DNA from: Streptomyces sp. LS1784
Lineage (GTDB): Bacteria > Actinomycetota > Actinomycetes > Streptomycetales > Streptomycetaceae
Direction: 5' to 3'
Length of the DNA stretch: 53,437 nucleotides
NCBI RefSeq assembly: GCF_020103755.1
Contig: NZ_JAHSQD010000006.1
Location: forward strand, 1 to 53,437
Made by a program: the position numbers and the translations under genes. Positions 7,270-14,946 of the stretch are shown piece by piece. Below the pieces are notes generated by a model, which saw nothing but the letters and a program-made list of their open reading frames with translations, was not told where the DNA came from and ran no database searches. Position 1 is the stretch's first letter; the number at the start of each line of letters is the position of its first letter.

Positions 7270-8024
7270 GCAGGTTCTGGCACACCGAGCCGCTGGTCGG
7301 CTTCGACATCGAATCTACGGGCATCAACCCGGAGTCGGACCGCATCGTCACGGCCGCCGTTCTGCGGGTGGGCCCGCAGCGGTCGGACAACGCGGAGGAC
7401 AACGCGATCCGCTGGAAGGCGGTTGACCGGTACGGCTGGGTCGCGGACCCGGGCGTGGAGATCCCCGAGGCTGCCGCGGCGGTGCACGGCATCACGACGG
7501 AGCGGGCCCGGATGATTGGCCGCTCGGCGCGGCGGGTGGTGCAGGAGATCGCGATCACCTTGGCCGAGCACGTCGACGAGGGCACGCCGATCGTGACCAT
7601 GAACGCGCCGTACGACTTCACCATGCTGGACCGGGAGTTGCGACGCCACGGGCACCCCACGCTTGCCGAGCTGGCTGGCCGCGAGCCGATCGTGGTGGAC
7701 CCGCTGGTCCTGGACCGGCAGGTGGACCGGTACCGGCGCGGGAAGCGCAACCTTGGTGCCCTGTCCGAGCACTACGGGGTCCGCCTCGACGGCGCGCACG
7801 AGGCCGCAGCCGACGCGCTTGCCGCGGTCCGGGTGTCGGTCGAGATTGCGACTCGCTACCCGGCGGTCCGGGAGACCCCGCTGGCCGAGCTGCACGTGTT
7901 GCAGCAGGGCTGGGCCCGGAAGCAGGCCGACGGCCTGCGCGAGTACCTGGCCGCGCGGGGCCGCGACGCCTCCGGTGTCCACGGGCACTGGCCGCTTATC
8001 CCTCGGCAGGGGGTGGCCAAGTGA
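7266..8024 (+). CDS. DEDDh-family 3'-5' exonuclease
   Basis: 252 residues with all exonuclease motifs: ExoI VGFDIEST (D14, E16), ExoII TMNAPYDFTML (D117) and ExoIII H178EAAAD183. This is the DnaQ/RNase T fold that removes nucleotides from 3' ends using two metal ions. Next to a RecT-like annealing protein it probably processes ends for recombination or proofreads replication. GTG 7266 overlaps the previous stop. Confidence 0.9.
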   Translation: MSRFWHTEPLVGFDIESTGINPESDRIVTAAVLRVGPQRSDNAEDNAIRWKAVDRYGWVADPGVEIPEAAAAVHGITTERARMIGRSARRVVQEIAITLAEHVDEGTPIVTMNAPYDFTMLDRELRRHGHPTLAELAGREPIVVDPLVLDRQVDRYRRGKRNLGALSEHYGVRLDGAHEAAADALAAVRVSVEIATRYPAVRETPLAELHVLQQGWARKQADGLREYLAARGRDASGVHGHWPLIPRQGVAK

Positions 8025-8461
8025 GCGCCGAACAGCTCGGCGACACGGCTGAGCGCCTGCTGCCGATCGCGGCTGGCCTGGCGTGCATTGTTCGCGGTGA
8101 GGGCGGCCCCCGCGAGATCGCCCACATCCTCGGGCAGCTCGACGCCCGTGAGCGTGAGGTGATGATCGTCGTCCTCGCGGGCCTGGTCGACCCGGACCGG
8201 CAGGTGGCCGACGTGCTCGGCTACCTGACGTGGGACGAGCACGAGCAGCCCGTGCCGGCTCCGACGCTGACGAAGTCGCTGCGGGAGATCGCAGTCATGC
8301 CGCGGCTGTCGTCGCCGCTGATCAGCTGGTTCAAGGACGAGCAGCGCACCAAGGCCCGGATCCGCTACCACCAGCTCGGCGAGTTCCAGGGCGACATCGC
8401 CCGCGACCTCGGCGTGAACGAGCGGACCATCGGCCGCTGGGTCAACGAGGTGGCGGCGTGA
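8021..8461 (+). CDS. early regulator with C-terminal helix-turn-helix
   Basis: 146 residues. The last about 45 form an HTH (GEFQGDIARDLGVNERTIGRW), like sigma-region-4 or homeodomain-like DNA-binding ends. The N-terminal half is helical and unassigned. GTG start coupled to the exonuclease. It may regulate later genes or bind replication sites; unproven. Confidence 0.65.
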   Translation: MSAEQLGDTAERLLPIAAGLACIVRGEGGPREIAHILGQLDAREREVMIVVLAGLVDPDRQVADVLGYLTWDEHEQPVPAPTLTKSLREIAVMPRLSSPLISWFKDEQRTKARIRYHQLGEFQGDIARDLGVNERTIGRWVNEVAA

Positions 8462-8643
8462 CGGCGAACCGGTACCGGGACCCGGCGGATCGGGCGGAGG
8501 TGTTCGGTGCCTCGTTGACGGCCACCGTGGTGCCCGAGGAGGGCCGGGAGAGCGCCCGCCGGTACGTGGCCCGTCGGGCCCGGGACGGCGCGGACGAGCA
8601 GCTGCTGCTGTCCGCCCTCGGCCTCGACCAGCCCTCGGCGTGA
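8458..8643 (+). CDS. small hypothetical protein, 61 aa
   Basis: 61 residues, coupled at both ends, mostly helical and charged (EEGRESARRYVARRARDG). No recognised domain. Confidence 0.5.
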   Translation: MTANRYRDPADRAEVFGASLTATVVPEEGRESARRYVARRARDGADEQLLLSALGLDQPSA

Positions 8644-8786
8644 CGTGCGGCCAGTGGCTGCCCGCGGTGCGTGAGTACTGCGGGCAGCCGGCCAGGCCCT
8701 ACATCCCGGGGCCGCGTTGCCCCGACCACACCCCCGCCCGGCAGAACGGGCGCCCCGAACCACCAGACCCCAAGGACATGCGATGA
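8640..8786 (+). CDS. small zinc-knuckle-like protein, 48 aa
   Basis: 48 residues with C3, C14 (YCGQPA), C27 and H30 (RCPDHTP) spaced like a single zinc site. The pattern YCGxP then CPxHTP is common in small actinophage early proteins. Coupled to both neighbours. Nucleic-acid or protein binding is inferred. Confidence 0.5.
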   Translation: MTCGQWLPAVREYCGQPARPYIPGPRCPDHTPARQNGRPEPPDPKDMR

Positions 8787-9046
8787 GCGAGACGCCCACC
8801 GAGGAACCCTGCCAGCTCTGCAGCCAGACCCGCGTGCTCTTCACGTACGAGCACCAGGAGGTCTTCGACTGGGGCTTCGGCGACACCTTGATCTACCAGT
8901 TCTGCGTGCGCTGCTGGGAAAAGGTCGAGGCGGCCGAAGAGGCGGACAACCCGCTGGACCTGCCGTACCTGACCAACCAGGCCAAGCGGTACATCGCCGC
9001 GATGAGCCGGAACGCCGAGCGCGCCCTGGCCGTCCAGCCGGCCTGA
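8783..9046 (+). CDS. small zinc-ribbon protein, 87 aa
   Basis: 87 residues with two CxxC knuckles: CQLC (10-13) and CVRC (about 41-44), separated by a beta-hairpin, then a helical tail (YLTNQAKRYIAAMSRNAE). A four-Cys zinc ribbon fold is likely. Last gene before a strong hairpin (9063-9096). Function unknown. Confidence 0.6.
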   Translation: MSETPTEEPCQLCSQTRVLFTYEHQEVFDWGFGDTLIYQFCVRCWEKVEAAEEADNPLDLPYLTNQAKRYIAAMSRNAERALAVQPA

Positions 9047-9062
9047 TCGGCCCCACCTGACT

Positions 9063-9096
9063 GCCTGGGGCGGGGTGACCGTCCCCCGCCCCAGGC
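9063..9096 (+). terminator. strong hairpin terminator or attenuator before the replication gene
   Basis: GCCTGGGGCGGGG (9063-9075) pairs perfectly with 9084-9096 across an 8-base loop: 13 bp, no U tract, as is common in this group. It would reduce readthrough from the early operon into the replication gene and may set replication protein level. Confidence 0.6.
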
Positions 9097-9135
9097 CACC
9101 AACCCCGACCGCACCAACTGACCGGAGAGCAGCAC

Positions 9136-10059
9136 ATGGCCGAGAAGGACCGGCGCACTTACGTCCGTGTCCACGATGGGCTGACGGACCACCCGAAGAT
9201 CATCGAGGTGGGCGGGGAAGCTGCGTGGCTGTACATCAGCGCACTCTGCTACTCGTCTCGTCAGCTGACCGACGGCCTGGTTCCGAAGCGTCTGATCCGC
9301 CGGCTGACCGATCTAAGCAACCCTGAAGCACTTGCTTCGGCACTGCTTCGCGTTGGCTTGCTTCACGAAGGCGAACACGACTGCTCGCGATGCCCTGTTG
9401 GCGGCCCCGATGTGTACGTCGTGCACGACTACCTGGAGCACCAGCGGTCCGCCGCCGAGGTCGCCGCACTCCGCGAGAAGCGTTCCGCCGCAGGTCAAAG
9501 GGGTGGAAGGCGCTCCGGCGAGTCCCGTCGGGCCGCTTCGAAGGGCGAAGCAAACGGTGAAGCACTTGCTTCGGATTTGCTGAAGCAAACGCGAACCAAA
9601 ACCGAAGCAGAGACAGAGACAGAGACAGAGGTAGAAGAAGTACTACGTACTTCTTCACGTGCGCGCCGTGGAGCCGGCCACGATGAGCCGCCGAGGGCCG
9701 ACGTTGAACGCGTCTGCCGGGCCCTCGCCGACGCCATCGAAGCCAACGGCAGCAAGCGGCCCACCATCACCAAGCAATGGCGGGACTCAGCCCGGCTGCT
9801 GATCGACAAGGACCGCCGCACGGTCGAGCAGGTCCTCGGCGCCATCGAGTGGTCCCAGAACAGCGACTTCTGGCGGCCCAACGTCCAGTCAATGCCCAAG
9901 CTCCGCAAGCAGTACGACCAGATGCGCCTCCAGGCCATGCGCGACAAGCCCAAGGCCAACCTGCCGGCCACCGCCAACGGCCACCTGCCCGGCACCGACA
10001 GCCGCGTAGCCGAGCACTACGACCTCATGAACGAACTCCTCGCCGAAGGGAGCAACTAG
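9136..10059 (+). CDS. phage replication initiation protein (O/DnaD-like)
   Basis: 307 residues in two parts. The N-terminal about 110 residues (RRTYVRVHDGLTDHPKI, AAWLYISALCYSSRQLTDG, HDYLEHQRS) form the winged-helix domain typical of actinophage replisome organisers. A linker rich in Lys, Glu and Thr (ETETETE) follows, then a helical domain (WRDSARLLIDKDRRTVEQVL, SDFWRPNVQSMPKLRKQYD) like helicase-loader or DnaD-type domains. It probably binds the repeats inside its own gene (9325-9656) and recruits host helicase. No phage helicase or polymerase was found, so host machinery is needed. Confidence 0.75.
   Translation: MAEKDRRTYVRVHDGLTDHPKIIEVGGEAAWLYISALCYSSRQLTDGLVPKRLIRRLTDLSNPEALASALLRVGLLHEGEHDCSRCPVGGPDVYVVHDYLEHQRSAAEVAALREKRSAAGQRGGRRSGESRRAASKGEANGEALASDLLKQTRTKTEAETETETEVEEVLRTSSRARRGAGHDEPPRADVERVCRALADAIEANGSKRPTITKQWRDSARLLIDKDRRTVEQVLGAIEWSQNSDFWRPNVQSMPKLRKQYDQMRLQAMRDKPKANLPATANGHLPGTDSRVAEHYDLMNELLAEGSN
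9325..9656. repeat. candidate replication origin: GAAGCA repeats and long dyad inside the replication gene
   Basis: The palindrome GAAGCACTTGCTTC occurs twice (9325-9338, 9559-9572). Extra GAAGCA/TGCTTC copies lie at 9344-9349, 9359-9364, 9547-9552, 9582-9587 and 9604-9609, and TTTGCT/AGCAAA form a dyad at 9576-9589. A purine GAGACA run (about 9611-9628) follows, then a perfect 10-bp-arm inverted repeat GAAGAAGTAC/GTACTTCTTC (9634-9643, 9647-9656). The stretch is A+T-rich for this phage. Lambda's origin is likewise inside gene O. Confidence 0.6.
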
Positions 10060-10829
10060 TGGACGCCGTCGAAGCCACCCGGCTCCTCGCCCACGCAGCC
10101 GCGTTCGACAACCGCAAGCCGTCCAAGGCCGCCAGCATTGCCTGGGCCGAAGCCCTCAAGGACATTCCCGCGGACCCCGACGCGTTCGCCGCAGTCGCCA
10201 AGTTCTACTCCCAGCCCAGCCGCGACGGAGACCTTGACTCCACCCGCTGGATTCAGCCCCACCACGTCCGCGCCCTCCGCAAGGAGATCCGCGACGAGCG
10301 CATCCCCGACGGCGCGTTCACCTACCCCCTGCCAGCCGGCAGCGAGACCGGCGCCGAGTTCGTCGAACGCCGCCGCCAGCAGATCGCCGCCATCGCCGAC
10401 GGCCGCATCGCCGCCGAACCGATTCGTCAGCTCACCGGCGGGCCGCACCCGTCCGTCGCTGACGCCCTCACCGGTGTCGGCCGCATGCCCGACCACGTCC
10501 GCGAAGCCCTCGCCGATGCCCTCCCCGGCCGCAAGGCCCGCGAAGAGGCCCGCTTCCGCGGAGACGCCGACGCCCTCGCCGTCCCGTGCCCCTGGTGCCA
10601 CTCCGCCGCCGGCGACCCCTGCAAGCGACGCCGAGGCGCCCGAGGCGACAAGCCCGGCACCTGGTTCCACCGGACCAGCCCCCACCCCGGCCGGGTCGAC
10701 GCCGCGGCCATAGCGGCCCGGGCATGCCCCAGCTGCCAAGCACCCATGGGCGTGCCGTGCGCCTGGCCCGACGGCCGCTTCTACGACGGCGTCCACCCCA
10801 CCCGCCAGACCACCCAACCCGCCGCCTGA
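10059..10829 (+). CDS. zinc-finger early protein following the replication gene
   Basis: 256 residues starting at GTG overlapping the replication stop. The N-terminal about 170 are helical (AFAAVAKFYSQPSRDGD, RKEIRDERIPDGAF). The C-terminus carries two copies of an actinophage zinc-finger pattern: CPWC...GDPC...FHRTSPHPGR and CPSC...GVPC...GVHPTR. These fingers occur in phage DNA-binding proteins. Cotranslation with the replication protein suggests a replication role. The end of this gene is part of a 28-bp repeat (10809-10836). Confidence 0.65.
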   Translation: MDAVEATRLLAHAAAFDNRKPSKAASIAWAEALKDIPADPDAFAAVAKFYSQPSRDGDLDSTRWIQPHHVRALRKEIRDERIPDGAFTYPLPAGSETGAEFVERRRQQIAAIADGRIAAEPIRQLTGGPHPSVADALTGVGRMPDHVREALADALPGRKAREEARFRGDADALAVPCPWCHSAAGDPCKRRRGARGDKPGTWFHRTSPHPGRVDAAAIAARACPSCQAPMGVPCAWPDGRFYDGVHPTRQTTQPAA

Positions 10830-10839
10830 GGAGACCTCG

Positions 10840-11475
10840 ATGACCCGCAAGCCGTGGCCGCCCACCACAGTCGCCGGCAACCCCACCTGCCGAACCACCC
10901 ACTGGACCCTCCCCGTTGCCTGCGCCCAGCCCCGCGGCCACCGCGACAACTGGCACAGCGGCTGGACAGGCCCCAGCGGCACACGCGGGCGGAAGCTATA
11001 CCGCTGGCGCCGCACCGTCGGGGTCACTGAGCTTTCGGTCGGCAAGATCTGGCAGCCCACCAGTATCCCCGGCCCCAACCAGCCCCCGGCCGCCGCCGAC
11101 CTGCCGGACTGCTCCATGACCACGCACACCTACGTCGACCCTGACGGCCACATTCTCCGCGTCACCGCTTACCCCGGCGCCCAAGCCGAAGTGCTGATCA
11201 CCGTTCAGGGCCTCGACGACGGCCTCATGGTCGGCGCCAGCATCACCGCCGAAGCCGCCGCCCCCATCGGCGCCGCCATCCTCACCCACACGGACATGGG
11301 TGACCTGATCGCTGAGGTCAAGGGTCTCCGTGCTGCGTACCAGCGCCTCCAGTACACCGCTCGATGCGCCTCCGCGATCCTTCGCGAAGTTGACGCGAAC
11401 GCCAACACGGGGCGGCCCCAGAACATCGGGGCCATCCGGTCCGTCGCCGACGCGCTCGACACCGACTCCGCCTGA
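10840..11475 (+). CDS. hypothetical early protein, possible two-part protein
   Basis: 211 residues with GGAGA before ATG. The first about 90 residues are Pro/Trp/Arg-rich with two Cys and a CAQPRGHRDNWHSG motif like small zinc-type phage proteins. From about residue 93 (MTTHTYVDPDGHILRVTAYP) the protein looks like a separate domain with strands and helices (LIAEVKGLRAAYQRLQYTA). It is followed by a terminator hairpin and bracketed by direct repeats, suggesting a mobile cassette. Confidence 0.6.
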   Translation: MTRKPWPPTTVAGNPTCRTTHWTLPVACAQPRGHRDNWHSGWTGPSGTRGRKLYRWRRTVGVTELSVGKIWQPTSIPGPNQPPAAADLPDCSMTTHTYVDPDGHILRVTAYPGAQAEVLITVQGLDDGLMVGASITAEAAAPIGAAILTHTDMGDLIAEVKGLRAAYQRLQYTARCASAILREVDANANTGRPQNIGAIRSVADALDTDSA

Positions 11476-11482
11476 CCGTCCC

Positions 11483-11508
11483 GGGCGGCCGGCACCCACC
11501 GGCCGCCC
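11483..11508 (+). terminator. hairpin terminator after the 211-aa gene
   Basis: GGGCGGCCGG (11483-11492) pairs perfectly with 11499-11508 around a 6-base loop. No U tract follows. It lies 8 bp after the stop codon. Confidence 0.6.
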
Positions 11509-11588
11509 CGTCGCCGGCGGCGCCCACCCCAGCCGCACCGGCGCCTGGATCGTCCACACCACCCAACCCGCCGCCTGAGGAGACCCCC

Positions 11589-11822
11589 GTGACCGACCAG
11601 CCCACCGAGTGGGTCCTGACGCCCGAGAACCTCTATCGCCTGTGGACCACCATCGGCCACAGCAAGGTCCACAACCGGTTCGACGCCGGCCACGTCGTCC
11701 CCGACGGCCTCACCATCTGGGCCCACAAGAGCCAGCCCCGGACTTGGGCCCGCTTCGGCGACACCATCACCCGCCAGCCCAACGGCACCTGGACCGTCAC
11801 CCACGCCGAAGCGAACGCCTGA
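11589..11822 (+). CDS. hypothetical protein, 77 aa
   Basis: 77 residues starting at GTG with GAGGAGA upstream (part of the 28-bp repeat). It is Trp-rich with strands (WVLTPENLYRLW, GLTIWAHKSQPRTWARFG). TGATG-coupled to the next gene. No recognised family. Confidence 0.55.
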   Translation: MTDQPTEWVLTPENLYRLWTTIGHSKVHNRFDAGHVVPDGLTIWAHKSQPRTWARFGDTITRQPNGTWTVTHAEANA

Positions 11823-12052
11823 TGGCCACCCAGCCCGTCGAGGCCCGGTGTGCACGCTGCCAGCAACGCCGCGTCGTCCACCCCGCAAGCCCCGCCTGGG
11901 GCCACGCCCCCACCCCGCTCTGCACCCACTGCTGGCAGCAGTACGCCGACGCCCGCGCCGCCGGCGACTACGTCGACTGGCCCGACGCCCTCCGCAACGC
12001 CGACGACGACCAGCTCACCCGCGCACTCACCACCGAGGAGACCACCCAATGA
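11822..12052 (+). CDS. small zinc-ribbon protein, 76 aa
   Basis: 76 residues with CARC and CTHC knuckles about 23 residues apart (residues 10-37), then an acidic helical tail. A treble-clef or zinc-ribbon fold is likely. Coupled at both ends to its neighbours. Confidence 0.6.
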   Translation: MATQPVEARCARCQQRRVVHPASPAWGHAPTPLCTHCWQQYADARAAGDYVDWPDALRNADDDQLTRALTTEETTQ

Positions 12053-12543
12053 CCCAGCCCGAGCCGTTCACCGACCCCGGCCTTACCGACCTCGCCACCA
12101 ACTGGGTCGCCACCCGCCGCAACCCTGCCGACGCCCTCACTGCCGCACGACACGGCCTACGCCGCTTCGGCCTCCTCGGCGGCTTCCACATCGACATTGC
12201 CCGCTTCGAGGCCGCCATCCGTGCCGACACCCAGGCAGCCCTCCTCGACCGGGTCCGACAGCTGGAGACCGAGCGGGACCGCTACCGCACCGCCTGGCAC
12301 TCCGCCAAGACCCGCGCCAGCAACCTCCGCGAACGCCTCGACAACGCCGACCACGGTCTCGCCTGCACCGGCGAGACCATCGAACAACTCCAAGCCACGC
12401 TCGACCAGATGCCCCGCTGCAACACGCCCCACCCCACCGTGGACGAAGCCTGGTGCGAGCTGATCATCCAACACCCCGGCTGGCACGCCGCCCAGGTCGG
12501 CGCCTGGCCCCACGCGAGCTGGCCCCGCGACCCGCAGTCGTAG
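12049..12543 (+). CDS. hypothetical coiled-coil protein, 164 aa
   Basis: 164 residues, with a central heptad-like coiled coil (LLDRVRQLETERDRYRTAWH through NLRERLDNADH) and a final domain with CNTPHPTVDEAWCE and two His, possibly metal-binding. ATGA-coupled to the previous gene. The 125 bp after it contain no gene or strong hairpin. Confidence 0.55.
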   Translation: MTQPEPFTDPGLTDLATNWVATRRNPADALTAARHGLRRFGLLGGFHIDIARFEAAIRADTQAALLDRVRQLETERDRYRTAWHSAKTRASNLRERLDNADHGLACTGETIEQLQATLDQMPRCNTPHPTVDEAWCELIIQHPGWHAAQVGAWPHASWPRDPQS

Positions 12544-12667
12544 AGGCCCCGTACGCGGCCAGGACCGGACCGACAACGGCCGCGCACGGCCCCAGGCGCC
12601 CCGAGTGCCACCCCACTGCCCACAGGCCCCCACAAGAGCCGCCACGCCAACCACCACGGAGACCCAG

Positions 12668-13966
12668 GTGACACCGCCCCGCATCGGCAGCCTCTTCAGC
12701 GGCTACGGCGGCCTCGACCTCGCCGTCGAAGCTTTCTTCGGCGCCGAAACCGCCTGGCACTGCCAGTACGACCCCGAAGACCCCCACCAGTACGCCGCCG
12801 CCATCCTCCGCAAGCACTGGCCCGACGTCCCCAACCACGGCGACATCACCGCCGTCGACTGGGACCAGGTCGAGCCCGTCGACATCCTCACCGGCGGATT
12901 CCCCTGCACCGACGTCAGCCTCGCCGGCCACCGCGCCGGCCTCAACGACCAGACCCGCTCCGGCCTGTGGGCCCACATGGCCCGCGCCATAGCCGCACTC
13001 CAACCCCGACTGGTGGTGATCGAGAATGTCCGTGGACTCCTCTCCGCGCCCGCCCACAGCGACGTGGAACCCTGCACGTGGTGCATGGGAGACGGGCCTG
13101 ACGAGCCTGTTCTGCGAGCACTCGGAGCTGTACTCGCGGACCTGGCCCGCCTCGGGTTCGATGCGGAATGGCTCGGCCTACCAGCGTCCGCCGTGGGCGC
13201 TCCGCACGAGCGCTACCGCATCTTCGTCCTCGCGTGGCCTGCCGACACCGAGGGCCCGCGGCTGGAAGACCGGCGGCAAGGACGGCCTGGACGAGGCGTT
13301 GAAGCTCCTTCCGACGCCGACCAGCTCGGAGCACACCGGCCCCGGGCACGCAGCGCAGGGCGGGATGAACCTGCGAACCACGGTGTCGCTGCTGCCGACG
13401 CCCACGGTGGCCGACTCGCGGAACACGGCAAACTTCCGTCCGGACGGGACACCGTACGGGGCGGGCTACGGTCAGACGCTGGTCGACGCGACGAGGCTGC
13501 TGCCCACCCCTGTGGCGGCGGACAGCGCCCGGCAGAGCACCACGTACAGCCGGGGCAACCCGACGTTGGTAGGCGCGCTCCTGCCGACACCGCGAGCCTC
13601 GGACGGGGCGAAGGGCGGCCCGAACCAGCGCGGCTCGGCGGGGGACCTGACGTTGCCCTCGGCGGCGCACCGGATTGGGGCATCTACGGTGCGGCGGTCC
13701 GCCGCTGGGAGCACGTCACCGGACGGCCTGCTCCCCGGCCAACTGACGATCGAGGACGCCTCCACCCCGCCTTCGTCGAGTGGATGATGGGCCTCCCCGC
13801 CGGCTGGATCACCGACATCCCCCGGCCGGACGGCATGACCGCCTCCAAGGCCCGCAACGCGCAGTTGAAGGCGGGCGGTAACGGTGTCGTCCCGCAGCAG
13901 GCCTACGCCGCGCTCACCGAACTCTGGCACCGCGCCACCGCACCTGCCGTCCCTGCGGCCGCCTGA
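12668..13966 (+). CDS. DNA cytosine-C5 methyltransferase
   Basis: 432 residues from GTG 12668 (GGAGA upstream). Motif I GSLFSGYGGLDLA (7-19), motif IV GGFPCTDVS with catalytic C80, motif VI ENVRG (119-123) and motif VIII PHERYRIFVLAW are followed by a low-complexity segment (about 200-340). The end holds WMMGLPAGWIT and NGVVPQQA (motif X). It would transfer a methyl group from S-adenosylmethionine to cytosine, probably shielding phage DNA from host restriction; no partner nuclease is present. No ordinary target-recognition domain is visible, and there the +1 frame codes for another repeat-rich protein (13026-13787). Confidence 0.85.
   Translation: MTPPRIGSLFSGYGGLDLAVEAFFGAETAWHCQYDPEDPHQYAAAILRKHWPDVPNHGDITAVDWDQVEPVDILTGGFPCTDVSLAGHRAGLNDQTRSGLWAHMARAIAALQPRLVVIENVRGLLSAPAHSDVEPCTWCMGDGPDEPVLRALGAVLADLARLGFDAEWLGLPASAVGAPHERYRIFVLAWPADTEGPRLEDRRQGRPGRGVEAPSDADQLGAHRPRARSAGRDEPANHGVAAADAHGGRLAEHGKLPSGRDTVRGGLRSDAGRRDEAAAHPCGGGQRPAEHHVQPGQPDVGRRAPADTASLGRGEGRPEPARLGGGPDVALGGAPDWGIYGAAVRRWEHVTGRPAPRPTDDRGRLHPAFVEWMMGLPAGWITDIPRPDGMTASKARNAQLKAGGNGVVPQQAYAALTELWHRATAPAVPAAA
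13026..13787 (+). CDS. overlapping +1-frame ORF with LLPTP repeats inside the methyltransferase gene
   Basis: An open frame of 253 codons in the +1 frame. It reads like known actinophage proteins: ETGLTSLFCEHSELYSRTWP, SGSMRNGSAYQRPPWAL, then spaced repeats (GLPTPRA, LLPTPTSSE, LLPTPTVADSRN, LLPTPVAADSA, LLPTPRASDGAKGG). Third codon positions are more G/C-biased here than in the methyltransferase frame over 13100-13680, although motif VIII lies in the other frame. Start is unclear: ATG 13026 has only a weak site, and frameshifting from the methyltransferase is possible. Function unknown. Confidence 0.5.
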   Translation: MSVDSSPRPPTATWNPARGAWETGLTSLFCEHSELYSRTWPASGSMRNGSAYQRPPWALRTSATASSSSRGLPTPRARGWKTGGKDGLDEALKLLPTPTSSEHTGPGHAAQGGMNLRTTVSLLPTPTVADSRNTANFRPDGTPYGAGYGQTLVDATRLLPTPVAADSARQSTTYSRGNPTLVGALLPTPRASDGAKGGPNQRGSAGDLTLPSAAHRIGASTVRRSAAGSTSPDGLLPGQLTIEDASTPPSSSG

Positions 13967-14023
13967 CCACCTGACGCCCGACGCCGCCCGCAACCCGCGG
14001 GCGGCCCAACCCGAGGAGCACCC

Positions 14024-14305
14024 GTGGCCCGGTACATCACCAACCCCACCGTCGTCGACGCAATGCAGCTCACCGAAACCAACCTCCAGGCCGTTGCGGA
14101 GTGGTGTCAGCAGTTGGGAGCCACCCCCGAGACCCAGAGCTACCACTTCCAGCCCTGGGCTCTGAACTTCGACGCAGAACACATGACCAGTGGCCAGATC
14201 GACTCGGCCAGCGAAGGCGACTGGGTCCTTCACCACGAAGACGGCAAGTTCGAGGTCATGAACGAGAACCAGTTCGAGATCACCTACACCGAGTACCGCA
14301 ACTGA
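14024..14305 (+). CDS. hypothetical phage protein, 93 aa
   Basis: 93 residues beginning MARYITNPTVVDAMQLTETN with GAGGAG before GTG. The pattern (VDAMQ...N...EWC, then GDWVLHHEDGKFEVM and FEITYTEY) matches small phage proteins with a closing 'GDW...F...Y' beta domain found across actinophages and firmicute phages. Function unknown. Confidence 0.65.
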   Translation: MARYITNPTVVDAMQLTETNLQAVAEWCQQLGATPETQSYHFQPWALNFDAEHMTSGQIDSASEGDWVLHHEDGKFEVMNENQFEITYTEYRN

Positions 14306-14314
14306 CCCTGCCCC

Positions 14315-14340
14315 GGCCTGCCGTCACCCAGCGGCAGGCC
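14315..14340 (+). terminator. intergenic hairpin
   Basis: GGCCTGCCG (14315-14323) pairs with CGGCAGGCC (14332-14340) over an 8-base loop, 9 bp after a stop. Weak terminator or mRNA end element. Confidence 0.4.
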
Positions 14341-14362
14341 CCACCTACCCGAGGAGCACACC

Positions 14363-14749
14363 GTGACCGACCAGCCCGCCGACCTGCTCACCGCCGCAGC
14401 CCAGCGGCTCCGAGACCTCTACGCCTCTGCCGCCACCCACGGCAGCCCCCACTGGACCTACATCCAGCGGCGCGACAGCCCCGAGTACGGCGGCTCCGGC
14501 TCCGTCTGCGCCCAGGACGGCAAGACCATCGCGGGCACGCGTGCCTCCGTCGGCGGCCACACCCGAGTGCCCGCCATCATCCGACCGTACGGCGAGTGGA
14601 TCGCCACCATGGACCCCGCCACCGGCCTCGCCATCGCCCGCATGCTCGACCAGGCCGCCGAAGCCCTCGCCGGGCAGGACATCCCCGACGACGAGCCCGC
14701 CCTCGCGGTGGCCCGCGCGGTGCTCGGCCAGGACGGCGGCCAGAAGTGA
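14363..14749 (+). CDS. hypothetical phage protein, 128 aa
   Basis: 128 residues with GAGGAG before GTG. The layout LLTAAAQRLRDLYASAA, a beta-rich middle (TRVPAIIRPYGEWIATMDP) and LAIARMLDQAAEAL is typical of a recurrent actinophage family of unknown role. GTGA-coupled to the next gene. Confidence 0.6.
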   Translation: MTDQPADLLTAAAQRLRDLYASAATHGSPHWTYIQRRDSPEYGGSGSVCAQDGKTIAGTRASVGGHTRVPAIIRPYGEWIATMDPATGLAIARMLDQAAEALAGQDIPDDEPALAVARAVLGQDGGQK

Positions 14750-14946
14750 CCGCCACCGCGTTTGCCCCACCACCCATCGGCGCCAAGGTCATCATCACCG
14801 CCTGGTGCGCCACACATCACCGTGCCATCGGCCACGAGCGCTTCACCTGGACCGAGGGGCGCCACGCCTTCCAGTTCGTCGGCTGCGGCCAATCGAACTG
14901 CCGACTCGGAACGACCACCACCTACACCAGAACCGCCACCGCGTGA
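14746..14946 (+). CDS. small hypothetical protein, 66 aa
   Basis: 66 residues, beta-rich, with a CATHH motif and CGQSNC near the end, possibly one metal site. Coupled to both neighbours. Confidence 0.5.
   Translation: MTATAFAPPPIGAKVIITAWCATHHRAIGHERFTWTEGRHAFQFVGCGQSNCRLGTTTTYTRTATA

Larger units (their letters stand above)
10809..11585 (+). repeat. 28-bp direct repeat bracketing the gene at 10840-11475
   Basis: Positions 10809-10836 and 11558-11585 are identical over 28 bp. Each copy encodes the C-terminus TTQPAA, its stop codon and the GGAGA ribosome site of the next gene. The second copy has no intact upstream gene: 11510-11578 reads as a degenerate tail ending TTQPAA. This suggests duplication or cassette insertion around the 211-aa gene between the repeats. 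Confidence 0.7.

Noticed and set aside
11330..11578. Rightward ORF ending TTQPAA
   Set aside because: Mostly overlaps the 211-aa gene in another frame; only its last part is meaningful, as a stub of the 28-bp repeat.
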